The notes below the pieces were generated by a model that saw only the letters and a list, made by a program, of their open reading frames with translations, did not search any database and was not told the origin of the DNA. 64,000 nucleotides of DNA from Legionella lansingensis. GTDB taxonomy: Bacteria; Pseudomonadota; Gammaproteobacteria; Legionellales; Legionellaceae. Shown in pieces: positions 21,264 to 28,985 of the stretch (positions within the stretch are counted from its first letter, which is position 1; every line of letters begins with the position of its first letter). The DNA is taken from positions 1,671,001-1,735,000 of the forward strand of contig NZ_LT906451.1 in NCBI RefSeq assembly GCF_900187355.1. Direction: 5' to 3'. Both the position numbers and the translations under genes were made by a program.

Positions 21264-21586
21264 AAATTTGATAGGTTTTTTGAAATGAATGCGGTCTCAT
21301 AATCACTTGCACTGGTCTTTAATATAGCTTCACCCTCTACGATGATTTGCCCATGCTCTAAGTGCAGCATGCAAACAGCAATTTTTTTTAACTCTTGCAG
21401 ATCGAGCCATTTTCTCGTGCTGGTATCCGTTAAAAAAATTAAGTGTCCATCTGCAGTTAAATCGTATAAATCCATGGTTCTAATATGAGTGCCTCTACAA
21501 GAAACAGTTGTAACCTGGCAAAACAACTTATTTTCTGGAAAAGAGAACCAAGCCTGTAAGCATTTTTTAATGTATTGCATAGACAT
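21116..21586 (-). CDS. Pyridoxamine-phosphate-oxidase-like protein, C-terminus probably lost
   Basis: A 156-residue reading frame whose first 105 residues resemble the FMN-binding split barrel of the PNPOx family (LTADGHLIFLTDTSTRKWLDL, in part, then CMLHLEHGQIIVEGEA). The remaining residues are antisense to the real coding sequence of the decayed membrane gene, so they are probably not native. The original end seems to have been removed and replaced at about 21264. The start at 21586 follows AGGGG. Confidence 0.55.
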   Translation of the reverse strand: MSMQYIKKCLQAWFSFPENKLFCQVTTVSCRGTHIRTMDLYDLTADGHLIFLTDTSTRKWLDLQELKKIAVCMLHLEHGQIIVEGEAILKTSASDYETAFISKNLSNFYLYLAFFQSFQFNQQEIKSTEIPRNAVITFITNGSQCIPVRWSAQYLM

Positions 21587-21589
21587 CAA

Positions 21590-22600
21590 TTAATAACCCC
21601 TAATACTCATGCTTTTCGATACTGGGATCAAAATCAGATCACTGATTCTACTCCCTATCGACCTATTGGGAACAAAAAAAGGATACGGTTGCTGATAACC
21701 TTGATCGTAGGGAGTATCATGCTCAAGTTTATCAACTTTTAGAGCTAGCTCTTTTGTATGCAGTTGATACAGGTACCGGTGAAACGATTTAATCTGACTA
21801 GACGCTTGTTGCAACTCATGGCGATTACTTGCCAGCTCAATGGCATTTACTGACATGATAGTAGCAAAAGCAAGAGCAACCACTATAGTCGCCCAACCAA
21901 GTAAAGGAACAGCAGCAAAGCCAGCTAAAAGTCCAAGCCCTCCCAGTAAACCCATGAAACCTGCCATGCAACCCGCAATAGCACCAAATGTACCTACGGC
22001 ACTTAAGAACATAATTTGTAGCATTTTCTTCCTAGACAACAGATTCGTTGGTTCAGTACAAATTAATTTGGTTATCAAGGAATCTACTATGGGGATCACA
22101 TCGGGAAGGACTGTTTTATTCATTAGACAGGAAAATTTGGCCGACATAAATTCTTCAAATGTTTTTCCCGAGCGGTGTGATGATAATGCCTCAAACAAAG
22201 CTAGTAATAATTGTTTATGTTCACTGGCTTGCAGATCCTTCTGCAGTTTTTTTCTAACAAACAATATAGCCTCTTCAGTGGATACATGATGATCATTAAT
22301 ACTCAACAAATAGTCGCTAACAATATTTTGCAAATAAAGATAAAGAATTGTATTTAACTTATCCTTTTGTCGCCCCAATTTTTGCGTATTAGCAAGTGCT
22401 TCTGCCTTTGCATTTTCATGAGCTAAATAAAAAGTCGCTCCACTAACGACGCAAAATAAAATACCAGCTACAGAGCCTACGATTAGAACCGTTGTACTGC
22501 CAGCAACCAGTCCAAGAGTTGAGGAAAGGATACCAAAAAAAGGCCAGGCAACTCCGGCTCCTGTGCCAATACCATCAAAGGAAGATTTAAGAAATGACAT
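21590..22600 (-). CDS. Membrane protein with paired hydrophobic blocks, effector candidate
   Basis: A 336-residue protein. Hydrophobic Gly/Ala-rich blocks lie at about 12-60 and 200-255 (GAIAGCMAGFMGLLGGLGLL), separated by a helical soluble segment of about 130 residues. It ends with a basic and proline-containing tail. No family is recognised. The layout resembles Legionella effectors that insert into host membranes, but no regulatory box was found. It lies just upstream of the flavin-type gene and could be cotranscribed with it. Confidence 0.6.
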   Translation of the reverse strand: MSFLKSSFDGIGTGAGVAWPFFGILSSTLGLVAGSTTVLIVGSVAGILFCVVSGATFYLAHENAKAEALANTQKLGRQKDKLNTILYLYLQNIVSDYLLSINDHHVSTEEAILFVRKKLQKDLQASEHKQLLLALFEALSSHRSGKTFEEFMSAKFSCLMNKTVLPDVIPIVDSLITKLICTEPTNLLSRKKMLQIMFLSAVGTFGAIAGCMAGFMGLLGGLGLLAGFAAVPLLGWATIVVALAFATIMSVNAIELASNRHELQQASSQIKSFHRYLYQLHTKELALKVDKLEHDTPYDQGYQQPYPFFVPNRSIGSRISDLILIPVSKSMSIRGY

Positions 22601-22667
22601 CGTTTTTAATCTTAGTTATTTGTTGTGTAATACTTACTCTCAAATTTTATTCTATCTTATAAAAACA

Positions 22668-23723
22668 CTAAAATAGTGTTTCTAACATCGTAGCCTCGTA
22701 AGATTTAAGTTCAGAAGCTGTTTTTATGCGCTCGATCAAATCGGGATTAGCTATAAAAGGTCTTCCTAAAGCAACCAGGTCGAATTTGTTCTCCAAAATC
22801 TGTTGATTTGCCTGCTGCACTATGTACCCACCGCTAGCAATTAACTTTCCCCCAAAATGGATACGCATAAACTCCGTCATAGTTTTATTACCTAATTCTG
22901 GGAAGAGAGCAGTATCATCGAAATTGCCCGTATGGAGATAGGCAATTTTCTTTTCAGTTAACTGTCTCAGCAAATATTGAAATACGTTTGCATCTCGCGT
23001 ATCACCAACAATTTCATTCAAATACGTCCCTGGAGAAAGCCGCAGCCCCACTCGTTGATTACCAATTTCTGCTATACACGCCTCAACAACTTCCAAAGCA
23101 AATCGTGCAAGGTTTTTTGGCTCTAAACCATAAACATCATTACGTTTGTTGGTGTGGTAGTGTAAGAATTGATCAATTAAATAACCATTTGCACCATGGA
23201 TTTCAATACCATCAAATCCAGCCTCCATTGCTCGTGCTGCAGCCTGCGCATATTTATTAATCAGCGTTTTAATTTCATCAATTGAGAGCGCACGTGATTT
23301 ACCGTAATAGAGACCTTCTATTCTGTGAATTTTTCCAGCCATGACCGTTTCAGAAGGTGAAACGGGCAAAGCGCCATCTAAAAAGACAGGATGAGAAACT
23401 CGACCCACATGCCAAATTTGCAAGAAAATCTTGCCCTTTTTCTCATGCACAGCATGAGTTACTCTTTTCCATCCATCTACATGCTGTCGCGTGTAAATGC
23501 CGGGTGTGTTGCTGTAGCCTCGACCATCCGGGCTAATGACGGCTCCCTCTGTGATGATTAACCCCGCGTCTGCTCGTCTTGCATAATAATTTACCATCTC
23601 CTGCGTAGGGCTAAAATCATCATTCGCCATATTTCTTGTCATAGGTGCCATAACAATTCGGTTTTTTAGGCGAATCGTTTCATTAAGTTGAAAGGGTTGC
23701 AAAATCAAGTTTGAGTCAAACAT
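22668..23723 (-). CDS. Old yellow enzyme / alkene reductase (NemA-like)
   Basis: An FMN-dependent ene-reductase of 351 residues that uses NAD(P)H to reduce electrophilic alkenes. Motifs are RIVMAPMTR, ITEGAVISPDGRGYSNTPGI, QIWHVGRVSHP, the active-site block EIHGANGYLIDQFLH and ALGRPFIANPDL. It sits 61 bp downstream of an ArsR-type regulator on the same strand. An operator-like palindrome at 23749-23768 is matched by one in front of the regulator, so the pair is probably controlled together by an electrophile or metal signal. Confidence 0.92.
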   Translation of the reverse strand: MFDSNLILQPFQLNETIRLKNRIVMAPMTRNMANDDFSPTQEMVNYYARRADAGLIITEGAVISPDGRGYSNTPGIYTRQHVDGWKRVTHAVHEKKGKIFLQIWHVGRVSHPVFLDGALPVSPSETVMAGKIHRIEGLYYGKSRALSIDEIKTLINKYAQAAARAMEAGFDGIEIHGANGYLIDQFLHYHTNKRNDVYGLEPKNLARFALEVVEACIAEIGNQRVGLRLSPGTYLNEIVGDTRDANVFQYLLRQLTEKKIAYLHTGNFDDTALFPELGNKTMTEFMRIHFGGKLIASGGYIVQQANQQILENKFDLVALGRPFIANPDLIERIKTASELKSYEATMLETLF

Positions 23724-23748
23724 AGCTTTTCTCCCTAGTCATTTCTAT

Positions 23749-23768
23749 ATATCGCAAATTATCGATAT
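23749..23768. promoter_or_regulatory. Operator-like palindrome in front of the alkene reductase
   Basis: ATATCGCAAATTATCGATAT, 26 bp upstream of the reductase start. It matches the site at 24094-24113 (read on the other strand) at 18 of 20 positions. It is the probable binding site of the ArsR-type regulator. Confidence 0.7.
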
Positions 23769-23784
23769 AATAAATTAAAAATTT

Positions 23785-24084
23785 TTACATTTTTGCCTTA
23801 AACGCTTTAAAGAACTCTTCAATAAATGGTTGATTCAATTTGCAATAAGTCCACTGCCCACGACGCTCCATGGTAATAAGACCCGCTTGATGCAACTGGG
23901 ATAAATAGGCAGATATCGTCGATTGCGATAAGCCAGATTTTTTTTCAATTAAACCCACGCACACACCGTCTAAACTAACGTCACAATGCGATGAACTAAA
24001 GTGTTTACCTGGCTCTTTGAGCCATTCAATAATTTGCAGTCGCCTTTCATTAGAAAGGGCTTTTAATACAAGCACAAGATTCAT
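23785..24084 (-). CDS. ArsR-family transcriptional regulator
   Basis: A 99-residue winged-helix repressor. The motif LKALSNERRLQIIEWL is typical of ArsR helix 1-2, and SGLSQSTISAYLSQLHQAGLI is the recognition helix, followed by a wing (MERRGQWTYCKLN). Two cysteines in HCDVSLDGVCVGLIE could sense thiol-reactive compounds or metal; that is inference. A palindromic site lies 10 bp before its start and another before the alkene reductase gene, which indicates autoregulation. Confidence 0.9.
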   Translation of the reverse strand: MNLVLVLKALSNERRLQIIEWLKEPGKHFSSSHCDVSLDGVCVGLIEKKSGLSQSTISAYLSQLHQAGLITMERRGQWTYCKLNQPFIEEFFKAFKAKM

Positions 24085-24093
24085 ATTTTTATT

Positions 24094-24113
24094 ATATCGA
24101 AATTTTGCGATAT
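24094..24113. promoter_or_regulatory. Operator-like palindrome in front of the ArsR gene
   Basis: ATATCGAAATTTTGCGATAT, centred about 20 bp upstream of the regulator start and nearly identical to the site before the alkene reductase. Confidence 0.7.
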
Positions 24114-24210
24114 GTCAATTAACACAGGAATACCTAAGGGTGGCTATTAAATAAAATCACATCATGAAGGTCTATAATAATAATTATTATATCCCTTGAA
24201 GAATGCAGTA

Positions 24211-25392
24211 ATGAAGATAGATGACTTCGAAAAGGAAATCAGAGATATTGCTAAATTTGGTTTGCAAACGACTAAGCAGGTTATAGAGTTTTTTCACACA
24301 AAGGTCGGTGAAGCGCTTCTTGAGACATTTCGTGAGGAAAGAATTAAAGAAGAAGAAATGAGAGAAGCAATGTTCTTACAAGCACAAGAAGAACAAGAAG
24401 AACTTGCCATGTTACTGAGTGAAATGGCGGCAGAGAAAGAAGAGAAAGAGAAAGAGTTAATGCTTCGAGGTCAAGACGAGCCCCCTCCTCCCCCCAAAGC
24501 TCAAGAAGAACCCACGAAGGAAAAAGACAAAGCCAAAATCGGCAGATTTGATCACGAAATAGATTATTTAAACAGTCAGCTAGAGGATGTTAAACAAGAG
24601 ATCACAAAAGCAACCGAAAAATACGAGAACTATGATAAAAATCTGAAAAATGTGGACGATACTATTTCCAAATTAGAATCAGAAACAAAAAATGGCACTC
24701 GTGAAGATAAAATTAAAGCGATAGAGGACGAAATCTCCAAGTTAGAGGGAACAAAAGAAGAAAGGGATGAAAAAGCTCAAGCCATTTTTAAATTGATAGA
24801 CGATGGTTTAAAATTGGGAGGACAGGAAGGGGAGGAGATGGTAGCCCAAGCTAAAAAAGAGCTCGAAGAGTTAAATGCCAAAAACCTGCAGATTGGAACC
24901 TTAAAAGACATGTTAGCTGTCACCAAAGGTGACAAGATAATGTACAAAAGTAATGGTGAGACAACGACTTCTTTTCAAGAAGCTGATTTTGTCGTCCCCA
25001 AAGATAAACAACTCGTGAAAGAAGGTGAGGAGTTCTACCTTCTTAATCAAGGTGAAAAACTATCCGATGAAAATAGAACGACTGCCAAACAAGACTTCGA
25101 CAATGCCAAAGGGGAAATGTCCAGTGTTAAAAACCTGGTGAGTAGTAACCGTTCCATCGAAATGGGTGAATTAGATCAAAAAGTAAAAAATCTATCAGAC
25201 AGGATTACACAACTCCAAACAGAGAAATCTCAAGAAGATAAAAGGACTACGCAGACAGGACCAATGATGAGTTCTTTATCAGACACTACAAACCAATCTT
25301 CTAATGACCTAAAGGTTGGTGGCACCGGCCAACAAAAAACGACTTCAACACAAACTCCTAGCAGCTCAGAAACAGAATCGTTCAAAATTTAA
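24211..25392 (+). CDS. Coiled-coil, Glu/Lys-rich protein, effector candidate
   Basis: A 393-residue soluble protein. Residues about 25-85 and 105-235 are highly charged heptad-like helices. A proline run (EPPPPPKAQEEP) separates them, and a Ser/Thr/Gln-rich tail (TQTPSSSETESFKI) ends the chain. No family is recognised. The composition fits Dot/Icm substrates. The start at 24211 follows GAAG; a TTG five codons earlier is possible. It stands alone between the ArsR gene and a dispersed repeat. Confidence 0.6.
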   Translation: MKIDDFEKEIRDIAKFGLQTTKQVIEFFHTKVGEALLETFREERIKEEEMREAMFLQAQEEQEELAMLLSEMAAEKEEKEKELMLRGQDEPPPPPKAQEEPTKEKDKAKIGRFDHEIDYLNSQLEDVKQEITKATEKYENYDKNLKNVDDTISKLESETKNGTREDKIKAIEDEISKLEGTKEERDEKAQAIFKLIDDGLKLGGQEGEEMVAQAKKELEELNAKNLQIGTLKDMLAVTKGDKIMYKSNGETTTSFQEADFVVPKDKQLVKEGEEFYLLNQGEKLSDENRTTAKQDFDNAKGEMSSVKNLVSSNRSIEMGELDQKVKNLSDRITQLQTEKSQEDKRTTQTGPMMSSLSDTTNQSSNDLKVGGTGQQKTTSTQTPSSSETESFKI

Positions 25393-25441
25393 TCACCGTA
25401 TCTTCCTCATACTATGTCGTATTTTTCGAGAATGTTTACCG

Positions 25442-25628
25442 AACTGTGTCATTCCCGCGAAGGCGGTAATCCATCTGACCGTCAAAGGTGAAGTAGCTAG
25501 TTGATAAAATGGATTCCTGCCTTCGCGAGAATGACAACAAACAAATCAAAGAAGATATTATTGATCTCAATTGTTGTACGAAAAATACACCAGGACTCCT
25601 AAGCACCCACGCGGGAATGACACAGTTA
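25442..25628. repeat. Nested dispersed repeat
   Basis: Outer arms AACTGTGTCATTCCCGCG (25442-25459) and its perfect complement (25611-25628) enclose inner 27-bp arms (25448-25474 with 25509-25535; several mismatches). The same TTTACCGAACT[A/G]TGTCATTCCCGC start recurs near 39764-39787. It looks like one palindromic element inside or beside another. Confidence 0.7.
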
Positions 25629-25755
25629 GAGCAATCTCTAGCCGCAAGTAATCTAAACCATTTTGCTTAACTACATCTTTTTCATCTTGAATGGTCTGGA
25701 CCTCAGTCACTTTACCATCTGAATAACTCTGGATTTCGAATTGCTGCGAGCATAG
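25567..25755 (-). other. Coding-like minus-strand stretch, possible gene remnant
   Basis: After the Trypco1-like stop codon, one minus-strand frame stays open for about 63 codons. Its first 40 look protein-like (FEIQSYSDGKVTEVQTIQ, then VVKQNGLDYLRLEI) before running into the dispersed repeat. There is no start codon in that frame; an ATG at 25753 is in another frame and stops after 13 codons. I read it as the 5' remains of a fourth operon gene cut by the repeat. Confidence 0.3.
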
Positions 25756-25765
25756 TAGACCTCTT

Positions 25766-26077
25766 CTAACTTGTAAACTCTTCCGAACTCGGAGGATTAG
25801 CAGACCATAACATTTTTACTTTAAAATTACCGTGACTCGGATCAGCCGATATCGCCAAACTGCCATCTTCCAATGTTTTAAGACAGAAGGTAATTTTTAA
25901 CTCCTTCGGTTTCTTCTTTGCGGGTATTTTATCGACCGAGTCAACAAAGGATCGAATAACTTCCGGTAGCACCGCTAATGAGTCTTTGAAATTACCGCCC
26001 GTTCCTCCGCTACTCCCTTCTTCGACCTCAATAAGAATAGACGTATTGCTACCAGCAAATGACTTATATTTAGGCAT
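25766..26077 (-). CDS. Trypco1-like domain protein
   Basis: A 103-residue protein. It opens with a short beta region followed by a Gly-rich turn (SILIEVEEGSSGGTGG), then a helix (SLAVLPEVIRSFVDSVDKI) and a beta meander (ELKITFCLKTLEDG, NFKVKMLW). This is the pattern of trypsin-co-occurring domain 1, a small module of bacterial conflict systems, recognised from memory. The start at 26077 has GGAGG upstream and overlaps the stop of the 600-residue gene by eight bases. It is the third gene of a coupled operon. Confidence 0.65.
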   Translation of the reverse strand: MPKYKSFAGSNTSILIEVEEGSSGGTGGNFKDSLAVLPEVIRSFVDSVDKIPAKKKPKELKITFCLKTLEDGSLAISADPSHGNFKVKMLWSANPPSSEEFTS

Positions 26078-27872
26078 TGTCGTTATCATCCTCCGTTGTG
26101 TCAGACTCCAGATCCGGCAGTTCCATATCAGTTTGCAACCACACGAGCGTGGTTGGAACCTTGTACATCCAAGCTTCGGGATCATCAGGTGCAATGACAA
26201 TATCTTCATGAATATCGCCGATCATGGTTTCATTTTGTAATTCAGCAACATAATCTTTATAGAGTTTAAATTCAGCATCGGTATTATCTTCTACGCCTGG
26301 AGCCACAAGCGTTCCCGCTGGATCAGGAGGATCAAATTGTGGCATCTCTCCGCTTGGCATTTTGCCAGTAAGCTGATGGAACAGAACGGCTTTGGTTGCC
26401 TCAAGACGCACCGGGACTAGCACTCGGGCAGCACCTGCACGTAAAAAATCAGCAAACAAAGGATCATTGTCTTTCAGAGGATAAGTATCCAACCAATGTT
26501 TTTTTCGTCCCCAGTAATAAGGATAAAACTCATAAGTCATGTTCTTCCAATCAAACGATTGCTCTAAAAACTGAATTTCAGGACTCATTTCCAGGGCATT
26601 ATCGACATGGATTTCCGGATAATTGTTCGGCGGGTTGGCATTGGTATCATGGGTTATTCCAGGTACAGCGTTGTATTTAAAACCCGTCCAGAGCGTAATG
26701 CAGCCTTTCTTTAATTCCTCCCGCTCAATCGTGCGATTAAGTAGGGGATTGTTACCCCCAATTTCCACCCCTTCCTGAATTTGCGCGGCCGCAAGACGTT
26801 CTTCATATTCGAGCAATTTTTTATTGTAGGCCGCCATGATCGTTTGAAACGTTTTAAGTCGCCATTCATCCTCATATTCCTGAGTTAGTTTGCAAATGAT
26901 CGCGATGCTTATCATAAGAGAACGAATACCATGCCCCCGAGCCCCAATGGGAAACATGCCACTAATTGCTGGAACATCAAAGCCGTTTGACGTGGAATCT
27001 TCGCTATCACGGCTAAGAACATCCACAGAACGATGGATCGAAAAACGATAGCCTTCTTCACTTCCCCCAAATGTATAATAGTAGCCACCATGACTATGAT
27101 AAACGTAACCCGGTGGAATCTCTAACTCACTGTCTGTAAACGCCCAATGTTCATTCGCTTGTAATTCTCGCCCAATAACTCTCGAAGCAATGATTTCTTG
27201 TCTAGGTGGTGGCGTAATATTATCAGCCCCATAGGATTGGGCTAAACCAAGATAATTGGTGCGAGTAATATGATGTGGTGCCAAAGGCTCATTCGTCGCA
27301 GGATCCACGGGGGTTAATGGCTCCTCAGGTAAAACTTCATTATCAAGCGTGTACTGGCGTGAAAAAATATAGAACGCAGCCGGTTCTGGGATAAAAAACT
27401 CATAATACAAACGCTTACCGTAATCAACCACTTTGGCACGATAATATTTATCAACCCAACGGTAAATACCACTTTTATTCTCACCATCCGTGTTGTCAAA
27501 AGTGATATCTGATTCAGTTTTGGAGTTGCTCGTGGAAAATTGGGTTGAAACTCCGAGCTGTACAGGCCCGAACCCAACCGAAACTTCGGCACCTATTTGG
27601 AAACGTGTTTCAGATTGAATAGTTTTTTGCGTCTCCTGTTGCATCTCGAATCGTTCTGTCGTTTGCAGATCACGCTTACTCTCTTCCGTGCGTTCAAATT
27701 CGGCGGTGACAATTTCCTCGATTTGTTGTAAACGACGATGGTGACGACCACGACTTTCTGTAGCCATCACATTCTCGATATGAGCCACTTCACCAGCGGC
27801 ATAACGAACAAGCATTTGCTTAACAACTTTTAAATCGCCGATACCAATGGGTTTAATCTTTGGCTTCGTCAT
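26070..27872 (-). CDS. 600-residue conflict-cassette protein of unrecognised family
   Basis: No named domain is recognised. It opens with a conserved-looking segment, PIGIGDLKVVKQMLVRYAAGE followed by VAHIENVMATE, and continues as an Arg/Glu-rich helix with ERTEESKRDLQTTERFEMQQ. A Gly/Ser-rich beta segment (EVSVGFGPVQLGVS) follows, then GIYRWVDKYYRAKVVDYGKRL and a long mixed region with FYPYYWGRKKHWLDTYPL. I recall this start from large uncharacterised bacterial proteins but cannot name it. The ATG overlaps the upstream gene by four bases. No signal peptide is present, and the C-terminus is very acidic. Confidence 0.6.
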   Translation of the reverse strand: MTKPKIKPIGIGDLKVVKQMLVRYAAGEVAHIENVMATESRGRHHRRLQQIEEIVTAEFERTEESKRDLQTTERFEMQQETQKTIQSETRFQIGAEVSVGFGPVQLGVSTQFSTSNSKTESDITFDNTDGENKSGIYRWVDKYYRAKVVDYGKRLYYEFFIPEPAAFYIFSRQYTLDNEVLPEEPLTPVDPATNEPLAPHHITRTNYLGLAQSYGADNITPPPRQEIIASRVIGRELQANEHWAFTDSELEIPPGYVYHSHGGYYYTFGGSEEGYRFSIHRSVDVLSRDSEDSTSNGFDVPAISGMFPIGARGHGIRSLMISIAIICKLTQEYEDEWRLKTFQTIMAAYNKKLLEYEERLAAAQIQEGVEIGGNNPLLNRTIEREELKKGCITLWTGFKYNAVPGITHDTNANPPNNYPEIHVDNALEMSPEIQFLEQSFDWKNMTYEFYPYYWGRKKHWLDTYPLKDNDPLFADFLRAGAARVLVPVRLEATKAVLFHQLTGKMPSGEMPQFDPPDPAGTLVAPGVEDNTDAEFKLYKDYVAELQNETMIGDIHEDIVIAPDDPEAWMYKVPTTLVWLQTDMELPDLESDTTEDDNDNA

Positions 27873-28894
27873 ACATCCTTCCTACTTACGATGACGGGCA
27901 CACCCCTGACTATCGTTACCCGTTTTGTACGCTGCAATTGAAATATTTCGCTTTCCAACTTGGCTTCCTGGTTTTCCAAGAGGGCATCGAGTTCTGTTGC
28001 GTCATGCAAATCCAAAGAGATACCCAAACGATCTAAGGCATTTGCCGCGTCGCTGCCAATTTCTTTGGCTGTTAGCATCCATAACGCTCTTCGCCGACTT
28101 TTTGATCCTCCTGAGTCAGGAATAGTTTTTCTTCCTTGGTTCTCTTCTTGAGCTTTCCTTGCATCCTCAGCTAGTTTTGCATGAAATACCTTGATAATTT
28201 GCGCCCGAGTTGTTTGCAATTGGGCTATGGCTTTCCTGGTCTCAGCAATTTTCTTGCGAGCCGCTTCTGAAGTATCACTGTCTTCAGTATCAGGCAAAGG
28301 CTCTGTGTCTACTGTTTTAACGGCCCGTACTAATTGGTTGGGCGTGACCAAAGACCAACTGCTGAAGTCCTTTATTAATTCTTTGAAATCATCTTGAGCC
28401 ACCAAACGTTCTAAAAAATGCCAGAATCTAAGCCAGAATTCGAGCACAGGACGATCTTGAGGTCGACGATCGAGCAAAGCAATGTTGCTGTAGTAGCTAT
28501 GCCATAATGATTCTTTAAGTCGCTTAAACACATCACTGGCCACGAAATTTTCCAGTGACGTAATATTTGGATCAATTTGTTGCAAGAAGGGGGTAAAAAA
28601 GGATGTAAACTGTGCTTCGTTTTCAGACATTTTCAAAATACGCTGGATTTCTGCCTGATGAACTAAAAAAAGTTGCCACCTGGGAGACCGTAAAACATAA
28701 GCGGAGGAATCCATAAAATCATTGGATATTTTTCGGCGAGCATCCTCTAAAGAGACATTGTCCGTGATGAGTTTTGTTATTCGATTCACCCAGTCTCGGC
28801 CACCATCAAAACGAATTGTCCGACCAGATGTGGATTCCTCAATTTGCGGATCTCGAATGGCCACGAATTTAAATAAAATTTCCGTTTTCTTCAT
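27869..28894 (-). CDS. 341-residue conflict-cassette protein, first gene of the operon
   Basis: An unrecognised, mainly helical soluble protein. The N-terminal 190 residues are rich in aromatic residues (WLRFWHFLERLVAQ). An acidic linker (TEPLPDTEDSDTSE) leads to a coiled-coil segment and a basic patch (GGSKSRRRALWML), ending in IVRGVPVIVSRKDV. Its stop overlaps the next start as ATGA. It is divergent from the 834-residue toxin-like gene across 91 bp, so the two sides probably share control. Confidence 0.6.
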   Translation of the reverse strand: MKKTEILFKFVAIRDPQIEESTSGRTIRFDGGRDWVNRITKLITDNVSLEDARRKISNDFMDSSAYVLRSPRWQLFLVHQAEIQRILKMSENEAQFTSFFTPFLQQIDPNITSLENFVASDVFKRLKESLWHSYYSNIALLDRRPQDRPVLEFWLRFWHFLERLVAQDDFKELIKDFSSWSLVTPNQLVRAVKTVDTEPLPDTEDSDTSEAARKKIAETRKAIAQLQTTRAQIIKVFHAKLAEDARKAQEENQGRKTIPDSGGSKSRRRALWMLTAKEIGSDAANALDRLGISLDLHDATELDALLENQEAKLESEIFQLQRTKRVTIVRGVPVIVSRKDV

Positions 28895-28985
28895 CCTGGT
28901 ATTAGTCCCATCCTGAGACTTTATAGTCCATAATATGTCAGTATAGTTCGCAAAAGGGATTTTTCAAAAAGACAAGGATAAGTCG
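28895..28985. promoter_or_regulatory. Divergent promoter region of the conflict cassette
   Basis: The 91 AT-rich bp between the starts of the 341-residue and 834-residue genes must hold both promoters if they are transcribed separately. Plausible -10-like stretches exist (CATAAT near 28930) but none is decisive. The toxin-like gene has AAGGA eight bases before its ATG. Confidence 0.4.

Noticed and set aside
25442-25628. CRISPR-like repeats
   Set aside because: They are nested inverted repeats of REP type without regular spacing or spacers.
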